Shown here: positions 56,891 to 64,000 of the stretch, in pieces | Position numbering within the stretch: position 1 is the first letter of the stretch | Layout of the letters: each line of letters starts with the position of its first letter | DNA from: Lysobacter terrestris | GTDB lineage: Bacteria; Pseudomonadota; Gammaproteobacteria; Xanthomonadales; Xanthomonadaceae | Direction of reading: 5' to 3' | DNA: 64,000 nt | Assembly (NCBI RefSeq): GCF_014489475.1 | Contig: NZ_CP060820.1 | Span: 434,001-498,000, forward strand | Notes under the pieces: generated by a model | The model's input: the letters and a program-made list of their open reading frames with translations, nothing else | Told to the model about the DNA's origin: nothing | The model's database searches: none | Made by a program: the position numbers and the translations under genes

Positions 56891-57394
56891 TCACTTGCGC
56901 GGATCGTCGTTGGCGATCACGTCTTCGGTCTGCTTGCTGCGGAAGGCATCGAGCGCGGAACCAATGGCCGGGAACTCGCTGGCAAGCATGGACGCGGCGA
57001 ACAGGCCCGCATTGGCCGCGCCGGCATTGCCGATCGCGAACGTCGCCACCGGAATGCCGGCCGGCATCTGCACGATCGACAGCAGCGAATCCATGCCGTT
57101 GAGCGCCTTGCTCTGCACGGGCACGCCCAGCACCGGCACCGCGGTCTTCGAAGCAAGCATGCCCGGCAGGTGCGCCGCGCCACCGGCGCCGGCGATGATC
57201 GCGCGCAGGCCGCGCGCCGCCGCCGTTTCGGCATACGAGAACAGGACATCGGGGGTGCGGTGCGCCGAGACCACGCGGACTTCGTGCGGGACCCCCAGGG
57301 CCTCGAGCCGCGCCGCGGCGTGCTGCATCGTCTCCCAATCGGAGCGCGAGCCCATGACGATGCCGACCAGCGGGCTTTGTTCGGTTGCTGCCAT
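56891..57394 (-). CDS. purE: N5-carboxyaminoimidazole ribonucleotide mutase
   Basis: A 167-residue class I PurE that moves the carboxyl group of N5-CAIR to C4, giving CAIR. Visible signatures: [13 protein letters not shown] near residue 11, VVSAHRTPD near 40 and [14 protein letters not shown] near 65. The ATG at 57394 has TTGGA upstream; a TTG six codons earlier is a weaker alternative. Immediately upstream of purK and divergent from the Trm112-like gene. Confidence 0.96.
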   Translation of the reverse strand: MAATEQSPLVGIVMGSRSDWETMQHAAARLEALGVPHEVRVVSAHRTPDVLFSYAETAAARGLRAIIAGAGGAAHLPGMLASKTAVPVLGVPVQSKALNGMDSLLSIVQMPAGIPVATFAIGNAGAANAGLFAASMLASEFPAIGSALDAFRSKQTEDVIANDDPRK

Positions 57395-57465
57395 GACGGT
57401 TCCAAGCGGCAAACCGCCGCCGTAAAACGATTATTCTACCGGCCTTCCGCCGCTCCTTCATCGCC

Positions 57466-57735
57466 ATGGACCGCAAACTGCTGGACCTGCTCGTCTGCCC
57501 CGCCACCCGCCAGCCGCTGGCGTTGCTCGAAAGCCGTGGCCTGCAGGCCATGAATGCTGCGATCGCCGGCGGCAGCGTCCTGCGCGGCGATGGCAGCGTC
57601 CAGGCCGAAGCCCTGCGCGAAGCGCTGGTCACCCGCGACCGCAAGATGGTCTACCGCGTCGACGACGGCATCCCGGTGCTGCTGGTCGAGGAGGCGCTGG
57701 CGACTGCGCAGATCGAAGGATTCCCGGCGGCATGA
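57466..57735 (+). CDS. Trm112/YcaR-like small protein lacking zinc ligands
   Basis: An 89-residue protein with the family start MDRKLLDLLVCPATRQPL and the end MVYRVDDGIPVLLVEEA. Canonical YcaR proteins have about 60 residues and several cysteines; this one has a single cysteine and an insertion of about 27 residues between the two conserved parts. Zinc binding is therefore unlikely. It is co-transcribed with nadC, whose start overlaps its stop in an ATGA junction. Function unknown. Confidence 0.8.
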   Translation: MDRKLLDLLVCPATRQPLALLESRGLQAMNAAIAGGSVLRGDGSVQAEALREALVTRDRKMVYRVDDGIPVLLVEEALATAQIEGFPAA

Positions 57736-58619
57736 GCGGCGCGTCCCCGCGCAGCAGCGACCTCCAGCCGCCGCCCGCCGAAACGGTCGAGGCCGACGTC
57801 GCCCGCGCCCTGGCCGAGGACATCGGCAGCGGCGACGTGACCGCCGCCCTGCTGCCGGACGTGGCCGACAGCGCCTACCTGTTGTGCAAGGAAGACAGCA
57901 TCGTCTGCGGCCGGCCGTGGTTCGACGCCTGCCACCGCGCCCTCGACCCCGAGGTGCGGATCGACTGGCGCGTGCAGGAAGGCGACCGGGTCCGCAAGGG
58001 CACGGTGCTGGCGACGCTGCAGGGCCGCGCGCGCGCGCTGGTCACCGCGGAACGTTCCTCGCTCAATTTCCTGCAGACGCTGTCCGGCACCGCGACGATC
58101 ACTGCCACCCACGTCGACGCCGTGCGCGGCACCGGCGCGCGCGTCCTGGATACGCGCAAGACCATCCCCGGCCTGCGCCTCGCGCAGAAGTACGCCGTGC
58201 GCGTGGGCGGCGGCGCCAACCACCGCATCGGCCTGTACGACACGGTGATGCTCAAGGAGAACCACGTGCGCGCCGCGGGTTCGCTCACCGCCGCCATCCA
58301 CGCGGCGCGCGCGATGCATCCGACGCTCCCGCTGGTGGTCGAAGTCGAATCGCTGGCGCAGCTGGAGGAAGCCCTGCGTGAGGGCTGCGACCGGATCCTG
58401 ATCGACGATTTCGATGCGGCCACGCGCCGCGATGCGGTGCGCATCGCCCGCTCGGCACCGTTCAACGGCAGCATCCCGCTCGAAGTCTCCGGCGGCGTGG
58501 ACATGAGCACGCTGCGCTCGATCGCCGAGGACGGCGTCGACTTCATCTCGATCGGCGGGCTGACCAAGCACGTCCATGCAATCGATCTGTCGTTGAAGCT
58601 GGGGCCGCCGCCCGGCTGA
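57732..58619 (+). CDS. nadC: Nicotinate-nucleotide pyrophosphorylase (quinolinate phosphoribosyltransferase)
   Basis: A 295-residue enzyme making nicotinate mononucleotide from quinolinate and PRPP in NAD synthesis. It has AEDIGSGDVTAALL near 30, ERSSLNFLQTLSGTAT near 115, the substrate-binding DTRKTIPGLR near 143 and VMLKENHV near 176. Length is normal. Overlaps the Trm112-like gene by four bases. Confidence 0.95.
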   Translation: MSGASPRSSDLQPPPAETVEADVARALAEDIGSGDVTAALLPDVADSAYLLCKEDSIVCGRPWFDACHRALDPEVRIDWRVQEGDRVRKGTVLATLQGRARALVTAERSSLNFLQTLSGTATITATHVDAVRGTGARVLDTRKTIPGLRLAQKYAVRVGGGANHRIGLYDTVMLKENHVRAAGSLTAAIHAARAMHPTLPLVVEVESLAQLEEALREGCDRILIDDFDAATRRDAVRIARSAPFNGSIPLEVSGGVDMSTLRSIAEDGVDFISIGGLTKHVHAIDLSLKLGPPPG

Positions 58620-58652
58620 TCGGGCCGCGCCGCGACCGTGGATTCGTCAAAG

Positions 58653-58680
58653 AAAAAGCAGGCCCATGGCCTGCTTTTTT
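58653..58680. terminator. Terminator between nadC and FHA gene
   Basis: Perfect stem AAAAAGCAGGCC / GGCCTGCTTTTT with a CAT loop, between convergent genes. Should work in both directions. Confidence 0.9.
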
Positions 58681-58709
58681 CATTTCCAGTCGAGCGAAGC
58701 GGTTTGCGA

Positions 58710-59504
58710 TCAGCCGTTGCCCAGCACGATCGTGATCACCGCCGCGGTCACCGCGACCACCAACCCGGCCCACAGCCAAGTCCCGCTCCGGGCGGCGCCC
58801 TGCACCGGCCGGGTCGCCACGACGTGCACCGGCTCCTGGCCGGCGGCGCCGGACAGGCGGAACCGCAGCTTGTCGAAGCCGATTTCGTCGCCCTTGCGCG
58901 CGCGCTCCTTCGCCACGCGGCGATCGTTGACGAAGGTGCCGTTGGCGGAGCCGAGGTCTTCGATCTGCACGCCGTCCTCGCCCGGCACCAGGCGCGCGTG
59001 CACGCGGGACAGGCCGAGGTCGTTGATGTGGATGTCGCACTCGGGCGAGCGCCCGATGGTGACCGGCCCCTGCAGCGGATAGCTGCGACCGAAGGCCCCA
59101 CCGGTCAGTCCGCGCAGCACGTACATCGGCATGGCCTGCCGCACCGCGGTGATACCCGGATCGTCGTTGGCCGCGTGCGGATAGCCCCGCGCCGCGCCGT
59201 CCTGCGCCACGCGCGGAGCGACGGCATCGACGGCCGCGAGCCGCGCCAGCACGTGGTCGAAGATGACGCTGTCGCCCGGCCGCAATGCGATCAGACCGTC
59301 CACGTGCCGGCCATTGACCCTGACGACGGTGCCGGCCGGCACTTCGAGCATGACCCCGGTCGCGCTGACATGCAGCTGGCAATGCTGCGGCAGCACCCCC
59401 GGCGTATCCAGGACGATGTTCGACTGCGGATCGGAACCGACGCGGTTCACGCCCGGCCCCAGCAGCACCTGCGGGTGTTCCCCACCCGGAAAAACCAGTT
59501 TCAT
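58710..59504 (-). CDS. FHA-domain membrane protein
   Basis: A 264-residue protein with two FHA-like regions. The first (about 1-90) is degenerate (GVNRVGSDPQSNIVLD). The second (about 120-215) is canonical: TIGRSPECDIHINDLGLSRVHA and SANGTFVNDRRV, shown in two pieces, the residues that bind phosphothreonine. A single hydrophobic helix lies at the C-terminus (about 240-260), so it is probably tail-anchored. Partner kinase not in the window. Divergent from the DUF3301 gene. Role in phosphothreonine signalling inferred. Confidence 0.85.
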   Translation of the reverse strand: MKLVFPGGEHPQVLLGPGVNRVGSDPQSNIVLDTPGVLPQHCQLHVSATGVMLEVPAGTVVRVNGRHVDGLIALRPGDSVIFDHVLARLAAVDAVAPRVAQDGAARGYPHAANDDPGITAVRQAMPMYVLRGLTGGAFGRSYPLQGPVTIGRSPECDIHINDLGLSRVHARLVPGEDGVQIEDLGSANGTFVNDRRVAKERARKGDEIGFDKLRFRLSGAAGQEPVHVVATRPVQGAARSGTWLWAGLVVAVTAAVITIVLGNG

Positions 59505-59570
59505 CGACACGCCGCCCCTCCCGGCGAACGTAGACTTGTGGCCCGCACATGGCGCCACTACCTTGGACCG

Positions 59571-59894
59571 ATGCCGACTCTAATCATCCTGATGATCGTG
59601 TCTGCGATGGCGTTCGCGTTCTGGAACGCGAGTCGCGCCGCCGCCGAACGTGCCGAAGCCGTTGGACGTGACGCCTGCCGCGTCGCCGGCGTGCAGTGGC
59701 TGGACCACAGCGTCCACGCCATCGGCCTGCGGGTGTACCGCCAGGAAAGCGGGTGGCTGGGCTTCGAGCGCACGTTCCGTTTCGACTATTCGCACAATGG
59801 CGAGGACCGCCACATCGGGCGGCTGGTGCTGCGCGGCGATCGGCTGGTGTCGTTCAGCGGCCCGGTGATGCCTGCGCCCGGCACCATCCCCTGA
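59571..59894 (+). CDS. DUF3301-family membrane-anchored protein
   Basis: A 107-residue protein with one N-terminal hydrophobic helix (about 3-18) and a soluble domain with QWLDHSVHAIGLRVYRQ and FRFDYSHNGEDRHIGRL, the pattern of DUF3301. Function unknown. Divergent from the FHA gene with 66 bases between them. Confidence 0.75.
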   Translation: MPTLIILMIVSAMAFAFWNASRAAAERAEAVGRDACRVAGVQWLDHSVHAIGLRVYRQESGWLGFERTFRFDYSHNGEDRHIGRLVLRGDRLVSFSGPVMPAPGTIP

Positions 59895-59994
59895 CCTGCG
59901 CCCGACACGCGCCATGCGCGTTGTGGAGTGCAACGAAACGAACACGTGCATCCAGCCGGACCGCGAAGCAGCCCCAGGCTTGCGTTGTCCGGGC

Positions 59995-60291
59995 TCAGGC
60001 GGCGCGACGCGCCTTGAACCGCCAGACCAGCCAGGTCAGCACCGTCAGGATGCTCGGGCAGATCCAACCGAAATACACGGCGATCGAAAGGGTGTCGCCC
60101 TGCGCCGGGTCATTGGTCGGGACGCCCTGCGACACGTAGGCCCAGGCCACATTCAGCGCCCAACCGGCGGCAACGGCAATCGCCGCCGCCATCAGGCCAT
60201 GCAGGCGGGAGCGCGACCTCAACTGCCAGAAAAGCACGATCGGCAGCACCAGGGCCGTCAGCAAGAGTGCGGTGACTGCGAACTGTTCCAT
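59995..60291 (-). CDS. Small hypothetical membrane protein
   Basis: A 98-residue protein with three hydrophobic helices (about 4-25, 36-56, 72-92) and a basic C-terminus KARRAA. The ATG at 60291 follows GGGGAT. I do not recognise a family. It lies on the minus strand downstream of sspB with 83 bases between. Confidence 0.6.
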   Translation of the reverse strand: MEQFAVTALLLTALVLPIVLFWQLRSRSRLHGLMAAAIAVAAGWALNVAWAYVSQGVPTNDPAQGDTLSIAVYFGWICPSILTVLTWLVWRFKARRAA

Positions 60292-60374
60292 AGGATCCCC
60301 AAACAAGCGCTCTTCGGCTCGACCGATCTCGTTGGAAGCGGCGCTTCAGCCAGCCGAATCGCTAGGTCGAAACG

Positions 60375-60875
60375 TCACTTCACGATGCGCAGATGACCGC
60401 TGCGCCGCGGCGTCGGCGGCGTCGGTTCGTCGTCGCCGCCGCCGGGAGCATCATCGTCGTGCACGATGCTGAGCGGCGCCGGTGCGGTCGCCTCGTCCTC
60501 GTCGGTTTCGATCTCGACTTCCGCCTCGTCCGCATTGCCGGCCAGCGATTCTTCCGGGAGCGCCATGCCCTGCCCCGTTTCGCGGGCATAGATCGCCAGC
60601 ACCGCGGCCACCGGCACCGACACCGAATGGCTGACGCCGCCGAAGCGCGCACTGAAGCGGATCACGTCGTTGGTCATCTGCAGCCCGGCGACGGCGCGCT
60701 CGGCGACGTTGAGCACGATGCGGCCGTCCTTCACCGCGTGCGCGGGCACCTGGACATGCGGGCGCGTTGCATCGACCAGCAGGTGCGGCGTCATGCCGTT
60801 GTCGGCGATCCACTCGTACAACGCCCGCAGCAGGTACGGGCGATGGCTGGTCATGGCGGTGCTGTCTTCACTCAT
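60375..60875 (-). CDS. sspB: ClpXP protease specificity-enhancing factor SspB
   Basis: A 166-residue adaptor that binds ssrA-tagged proteins and hands them to ClpXP. The folded domain is at about 8-115 (SHRPYLLRALYEWI, GVSHSVSVPVAAVLAIYARE). A long acidic linker follows and the ClpX-binding tail ends SGHLRIVK, close to the known XB motif. An in-frame ATG at 60854 gives the usual MTSHRPYLL start and may be the true one. It follows sspA on the same strand with a hairpin between. Confidence 0.93.
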   Translation of the reverse strand: MSEDSTAMTSHRPYLLRALYEWIADNGMTPHLLVDATRPHVQVPAHAVKDGRIVLNVAERAVAGLQMTNDVIRFSARFGGVSHSVSVPVAAVLAIYARETGQGMALPEESLAGNADEAEVEIETDEDEATAPAPLSIVHDDDAPGGGDDEPTPPTPRRSGHLRIVK

Positions 60876-60917
60876 GGCGGAAGTGTAGCGCCGCCCGCGC
60901 CGGGCATGGAACGCGAA

Positions 60918-60939
60918 AGGGCCCGGAAATCCGGGCCCC
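60918..60939 (-). terminator. Hairpin between sspA and sspB
   Basis: Stem AGGGCCCGG / CCGGGCCCT with an AAAT loop, followed on the minus strand by TTCGCG. Probably a partial terminator. Confidence 0.5.
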
Positions 60940-60968
60940 TCGCTACCAATCCGATCGGTCGCAATCGC

Positions 60969-61607
60969 TCAGGCCGGGAGATCGCGCAGCTTGCGCTCGG
61001 CATCGGTAAGGCTGCGGGTGAAGCCGGGATTGCGGAAGATGCGGTTGCCGTAGTCCTCGATCACCTTGCCGTCCTTGGGCAGCGGCACGCCCAGCGACGG
61101 CAGGCGCCAGATGATCGGCGCCATCGCGCAGTCGGCGAGGCTCATTTCCGGATTGAGGAAGAACTTGCTGGCCTTGAACAAGGGCACCGACGCGGTCAGC
61201 AGTTCCTTCAACCGCTTGCGGCCGGCCTCGGCCTGCACCTTGTTGCCCAGCTGGATCGCCTGCACCTGCGGCACCCAGTCGTGCTCCAAGCGCAGCATCG
61301 CCAGGCGCAGGCGCGCGCGCGACAGCGGATCGACCGGCATCAGCGGTGGATGCGGGTAACGCTCGTCGAGGTACTCGCTGACCACGCTGGCGGCATAGAG
61401 CACGAGGTCGCGTTCGACCAGCGTCGGCACCGAGTGGTACGGGTTGAGATCCACCAGGTCTTCGGGCGGATTCTGTGGATCGACGGGAATCAGGTCGTAG
61501 GTGACGCCCTTGGCCGCGAGGACCAGCCGGACGCGGTGGCAGAGCACGCAGTCCGTGGACGAAAACAGGGTCAGGGCGTTACGCATACGTGGACTAGCCG
61601 CCATCAT
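60969..61607 (-). CDS. sspA: Stringent starvation protein A (GST-fold)
   Basis: A 212-residue GST-like protein that binds RNA polymerase in starvation. It starts MMAASPRMRNALTLFSSTDC and has the SspA features: thioredoxin-like half (VLCHRVRLVLAAKGV, NPYHSVPTLVERDLVL) and helical half (RYPHPPLMPVDPLSRARLRL). The start at 61607 has AGGAG six bases upstream; longer frames are rejected. It follows the petABC operon and precedes sspB, the usual order in this family. Confidence 0.94.
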   Translation of the reverse strand: MMAASPRMRNALTLFSSTDCVLCHRVRLVLAAKGVTYDLIPVDPQNPPEDLVDLNPYHSVPTLVERDLVLYAASVVSEYLDERYPHPPLMPVDPLSRARLRLAMLRLEHDWVPQVQAIQLGNKVQAEAGRKRLKELLTASVPLFKASKFFLNPEMSLADCAMAPIIWRLPSLGVPLPKDGKVIEDYGNRIFRNPGFTRSLTDAERKLRDLPA

Positions 61608-61741
61608 CGATTGCTCCTGCATTCGGAATCGACCGGCCCAACCCGCCGGCCTAGGCGCCGCCCGCCCCCTGCGGTCGGTCGCCCGGATGCCCGAGACTAG
61701 CGTTCCTGTCGGAAAAAGTCGCCCCCCGGACGCCAGATGCA

Positions 61742-61768
61742 AAACGCCCGGCACGGGGCCGGGCGTTT
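61742..61768 (-). terminator. Terminator after petC
   Basis: Stem AAACGCCCGGC / GCCGGGCGTTT with a short loop, 15 bases past the petC stop, followed by T-rich sequence on the minus strand. Confidence 0.8.
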
Positions 61769-61782
61769 CTCGGTACGGACGC

Positions 61783-62532
61783 TTAGTGGACGTCCTTCCA
61801 GTACTCGTGCTTCAGCATCCAGGCCAGGAAGGTGAAGAAGGCCAGGAACAGGATGACCCACACGCCCAGCTTCTCGCGCTTCAGCGCCGCCGGCTCGCCG
61901 GCGTACTCGAGGAAGGTGGTGATGTCGCGGACCGACTGGTCGAACTGCGCCGGCGTCTGCGTGCCCGGCTGGGTGATCTTCAGGCCGTGCACCGGACGAT
62001 CACCGGTGGCCTTGTCGGGCTCGCCGTACTCGGCGTGCTGCAGGCCCTGCATCTGCCACAACGGGTTGGGCATCGAGGCGTTCGGGAACAGCTTGTTGTT
62101 CCAGCCCAGCGGACGCGATTCGTCGAGGTAGAACGACTTGAGGTAGGTGTAGATCCAGTCGCTGCCGCGCACGCGGGCGATCAGGCTCAGGTCCGGCGGC
62201 ATCTTGCCGAACCACTTGTTGGCCTCGCCTTCGGTGAGGCTGACCTGGATCTGCTCGCCGAACTTGGCACCGGTGAAGTTGAGGTTCTGCATCACCTCGT
62301 CTTCGGTCAGGCCCAGGTCCTCGGCCATGCGCGAATAACGCAGGTACTTGAGCGAATGGCAGCCCGAGCAGTAGTTCATGTACAGCGCGGCGCCGCGCTG
62401 CAGCGACGCGCGGTCGCCCAGGTCGGTACCGGCCTGCATGAGGTTGCCGCCGCCCGAGGCGAAGGCAGACACCGACACCAGCATGCCAGCGGCAATGCCG
62501 ACCAGGGTGCGGACGAAATTGTTGTTAATCAT
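61783..62532 (-). CDS. petC: Cytochrome c1 of the bc1 complex
   Basis: A 249-residue membrane-anchored c-type cytochrome. A signal peptide (1-26, ending AFA-SG) is followed by the heme site Cys55-Ser-Gly-Cys58-His59. A methionine ligand is likely in the PNASMPNPLWQMQ region. A C-terminal membrane helix (VWVILFLAFFTFLAWML) ends in KHEYWKDVH. It passes electrons from the Rieske centre to cytochrome c. It overlaps petB by eight bases. Confidence 0.97.
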   Translation of the reverse strand: MINNNFVRTLVGIAAGMLVSVSAFASGGGNLMQAGTDLGDRASLQRGAALYMNYCSGCHSLKYLRYSRMAEDLGLTEDEVMQNLNFTGAKFGEQIQVSLTEGEANKWFGKMPPDLSLIARVRGSDWIYTYLKSFYLDESRPLGWNNKLFPNASMPNPLWQMQGLQHAEYGEPDKATGDRPVHGLKITQPGTQTPAQFDQSVRDITTFLEYAGEPAALKREKLGVWVILFLAFFTFLAWMLKHEYWKDVH

Positions 62533-63784
62533 GCGTCGTCACCCGTTCCGGCACCGGCTTGGTCTTGTCGATTGCTGTCCACAGCGGCATGGTGATGAAG
62601 AAGGCGAAATACAGGAAGGTCAGGACGCGACCGATCTGCGTTTCGACCGGGTCGGTACCCGGACCGGCGCCGATCTTGCCCAGCCACACGAAGCACACGG
62701 CCAGCAGTCCCAGCATCGCCTTGGTGAGCCAGCCGCGGTAGCGGTGCGACTTGACCTTGCTGCGATCGAGCCACGGCACCAGGAACAGCACCGCGATCGC
62801 CGCGAACATCACGATGACACCCGACAGCTTGTGCGGGATGACGCGCAACATCGCGTAGTACGGCGTGTAGTACCACACCGGCTTGATGTGCTCCGGCGTC
62901 ACCAGGCGGTTGGCCTCGGTGAAGTTGTCATGTTCCAGGAACCAGCCCCCGAAGGCCGGCGCGAAGAAGATGATGAACGCCGCCAGGATCAGGAAGCCAC
63001 CGACGTAGAAGGTGTCCTTGACCGTGTAGTACGGGTGGAATGGGATGCCATCGGTCGGCGCGGTCGGCGACCAGCGGTTGCCCTTCGGGCCCTTCTTGAT
63101 TTCCACGCCGTCCGGGTTGTTCGAACCCACTTCATGCAGCGCGCCGATGTGCAGCACGACCAGCAGCAGCAGGACGAGCGGCAGCGCGATCACGTGCAGG
63201 GCGAAGAAGCGGTTGAGGGTGGCATCGGAGGGCAGGTAGTCGCCCATGATCCACTCGGTCAGGCCGTTGCCGATCACCGGGATGGCGCCGAACAGCGAGA
63301 TGATCACCTTCGCGCCCCAGAACGACATCTGGCCCCACGGCAGCACGTAGCCCATGAAGGCTTCGGCCATCAGCACGAGGTAGATGAGCATGCCGAGGAT
63401 CCACACCAGCTCGCGCGGCTTCTTGTACGAGCCATACATCAGGCCGCGGAACATGTGGATGTAGACGACGATGAAGAACAGCGAGGCACCGGTCGAATGC
63501 ATGTACCGGATCAGCCAGCCCCACTCCACGTCGCGCATGATGTACTCGACCGAAGCGAAGGCGTCCGCTGCGCTCGGCTTGAAGTGCATCGTGAGGAAGA
63601 TGCCGGTCAGGATCTGGTTGACCAGAACCACGATCGACAGCACGCCGAAGATGTACCAGAAGTTGAAGTTCTTCGGCGCGTAGTACTCGGTCATGTGCTT
63701 GCGGTACACCGGCATCATCGCCGGAGCACGCTCATTGACCCAGTTCATCACGCCATCGGCGGTACGGGTGAAGATGTTCGCCAT
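62525..63784 (-). CDS. petB: Cytochrome b of the bc1 complex
   Basis: A 419-residue multi-helix protein. The two heme ligand pairs are visible in MHSTGASLFFIVVYIHMFRG and FALHVIALPLVLLLLVVLHIG (shown in part), and the quinol-site PEW-like region near PVWYYTPYYAML. It oxidises ubiquinol and pumps charge across the inner membrane. It starts three bases after petA and overlaps petC. Confidence 0.97.
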   Translation of the reverse strand: MANIFTRTADGVMNWVNERAPAMMPVYRKHMTEYYAPKNFNFWYIFGVLSIVVLVNQILTGIFLTMHFKPSAADAFASVEYIMRDVEWGWLIRYMHSTGASLFFIVVYIHMFRGLMYGSYKKPRELVWILGMLIYLVLMAEAFMGYVLPWGQMSFWGAKVIISLFGAIPVIGNGLTEWIMGDYLPSDATLNRFFALHVIALPLVLLLLVVLHIGALHEVGSNNPDGVEIKKGPKGNRWSPTAPTDGIPFHPYYTVKDTFYVGGFLILAAFIIFFAPAFGGWFLEHDNFTEANRLVTPEHIKPVWYYTPYYAMLRVIPHKLSGVIVMFAAIAVLFLVPWLDRSKVKSHRYRGWLTKAMLGLLAVCFVWLGKIGAGPGTDPVETQIGRVLTFLYFAFFITMPLWTAIDKTKPVPERVTTHD

Positions 63785-63787
63785 GGC

Positions 63788-64000
63788 TTACGCGGCTCCC
63801 TTCGGGTCGACACCGATGATGATCGTGGTGTCGTTTTCGTAGTAGTGCGGCGGCACGACCAGGTTGGTCGGCGCGGGCACGCCCTGGAACACGCGGCCGG
63901 CCATGTCGAAACGCGACTTGTGGCACGGGCAGAAGTAACCGCCCTTCCACTCCGGGTCGAACGGCTCGGGGCGGATCTCGGCCTTGATCTCCGGCGAGCA
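63788..64000 (-). CDS. petA: Rieske iron-sulfur subunit of the bc1 complex (5' end outside window)
   Basis: The C-terminal 70 residues of the Rieske protein, including CPCHKSRFDMAGRV, which holds the second cysteine and histidine of the [2Fe-2S] cluster, and the end DTTIIIGVDPKGAA. The first cluster half lies beyond the right edge. It takes electrons from ubiquinol to cytochrome c1. First gene of petA-petB-petC; three bases before petB. Confidence 0.95.
   Translation of the reverse strand, partial: CSPEIKAEIRPEPFDPEWKGGYFCPCHKSRFDMAGRVFQGVPAPTNLVVPPHYYENDTTIIIGVDPKGAA

Overview
The window reads as a stretch of a GC-rich gammaproteobacterial chromosome of the family Xanthomonadaceae, most likely Lysobacter or a close relative. 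This is inferred from gene content and order (tig-clpP-clpX-lon followed by ihfA; phoB-phoR-ppk-ppx; thrS-infC-rpmI-rplT-pheS-pheT-ihfA-merR; petABC-sspA-sspB), from an NAD-type isocitrate dehydrogenase, and from GTAG-type intergenic repeats. Nearly all of it is core chromosome. No phage, insertion sequence, CRISPR array or plasmid module was found.

Layout. 1-5.9 kb: protein quality control on the minus strand (tig, clpP, clpX, and lon, which runs off the left edge). 6.1-6.75 kb: five tRNA genes. 6.9-11 kb: a Bax-inhibitor-like membrane protein, an NhaC-type antiporter, NAD-isocitrate dehydrogenase, and a glutaredoxin / AhpD-like pair. 11.2-18.8 kb (plus strand): a periplasmic M48 protease, then the phosphate regulon regulators phoB-phoR joined to the polyphosphate genes ppk and ppx, with a candidate Pho box in front of phoB. 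18.9-28.5 kb (minus): a TraB/GumN protein, tRNA-Pro, then the translation operon read from thrS down to merR. A candidate threonine attenuator with an eight-residue leader peptide precedes thrS. 28.5-29.1 kb: non-coding DNA with a 43-bp tandem array and dispersed repeats. 29.1-38.4 kb: a six-gene RND efflux operon (DUF2798-like, SDR, membrane fusion protein, RND pump, SDR, outer-membrane channel) divergent from a LysR regulator. 38.5-41.5 kb: tRNA-Val, uvrB, a FimT-like pseudopilin, tRNA-Asn. 41.6-47.6 kb: a minor-pilin operon with two unusually large members, divergent from a pilE-like pilin. 47.6-53.9 kb: nucleosidase ppnN, an Oar-type TonB-dependent receptor, a MarC protein, an SDR. 53.9-59.9 kb: grxD/sodB divergent pair, purE-purK, Trm112-like, nadC, an FHA protein, DUF3301. 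60-64 kb: sspB, sspA and the cytochrome bc1 operon (petA continues past the right edge).

How the genes work together. ClpX, ClpP, Lon and trigger factor form a proteostasis block, and the SspB adaptor for ClpXP is encoded 57 kb away. PhoB/PhoR probably drive their own operon, so phosphate starvation would also set polyphosphate kinase levels. The most distinctive findings are the threonine attenuator, the duplicated merR 3' end, the calcium-loop-bearing pilins and the efflux operon carrying two short-chain dehydrogenases.

Limits: all names rest on reading translated sequence, motifs and context by eye. Promoters and operators are pattern matches only.
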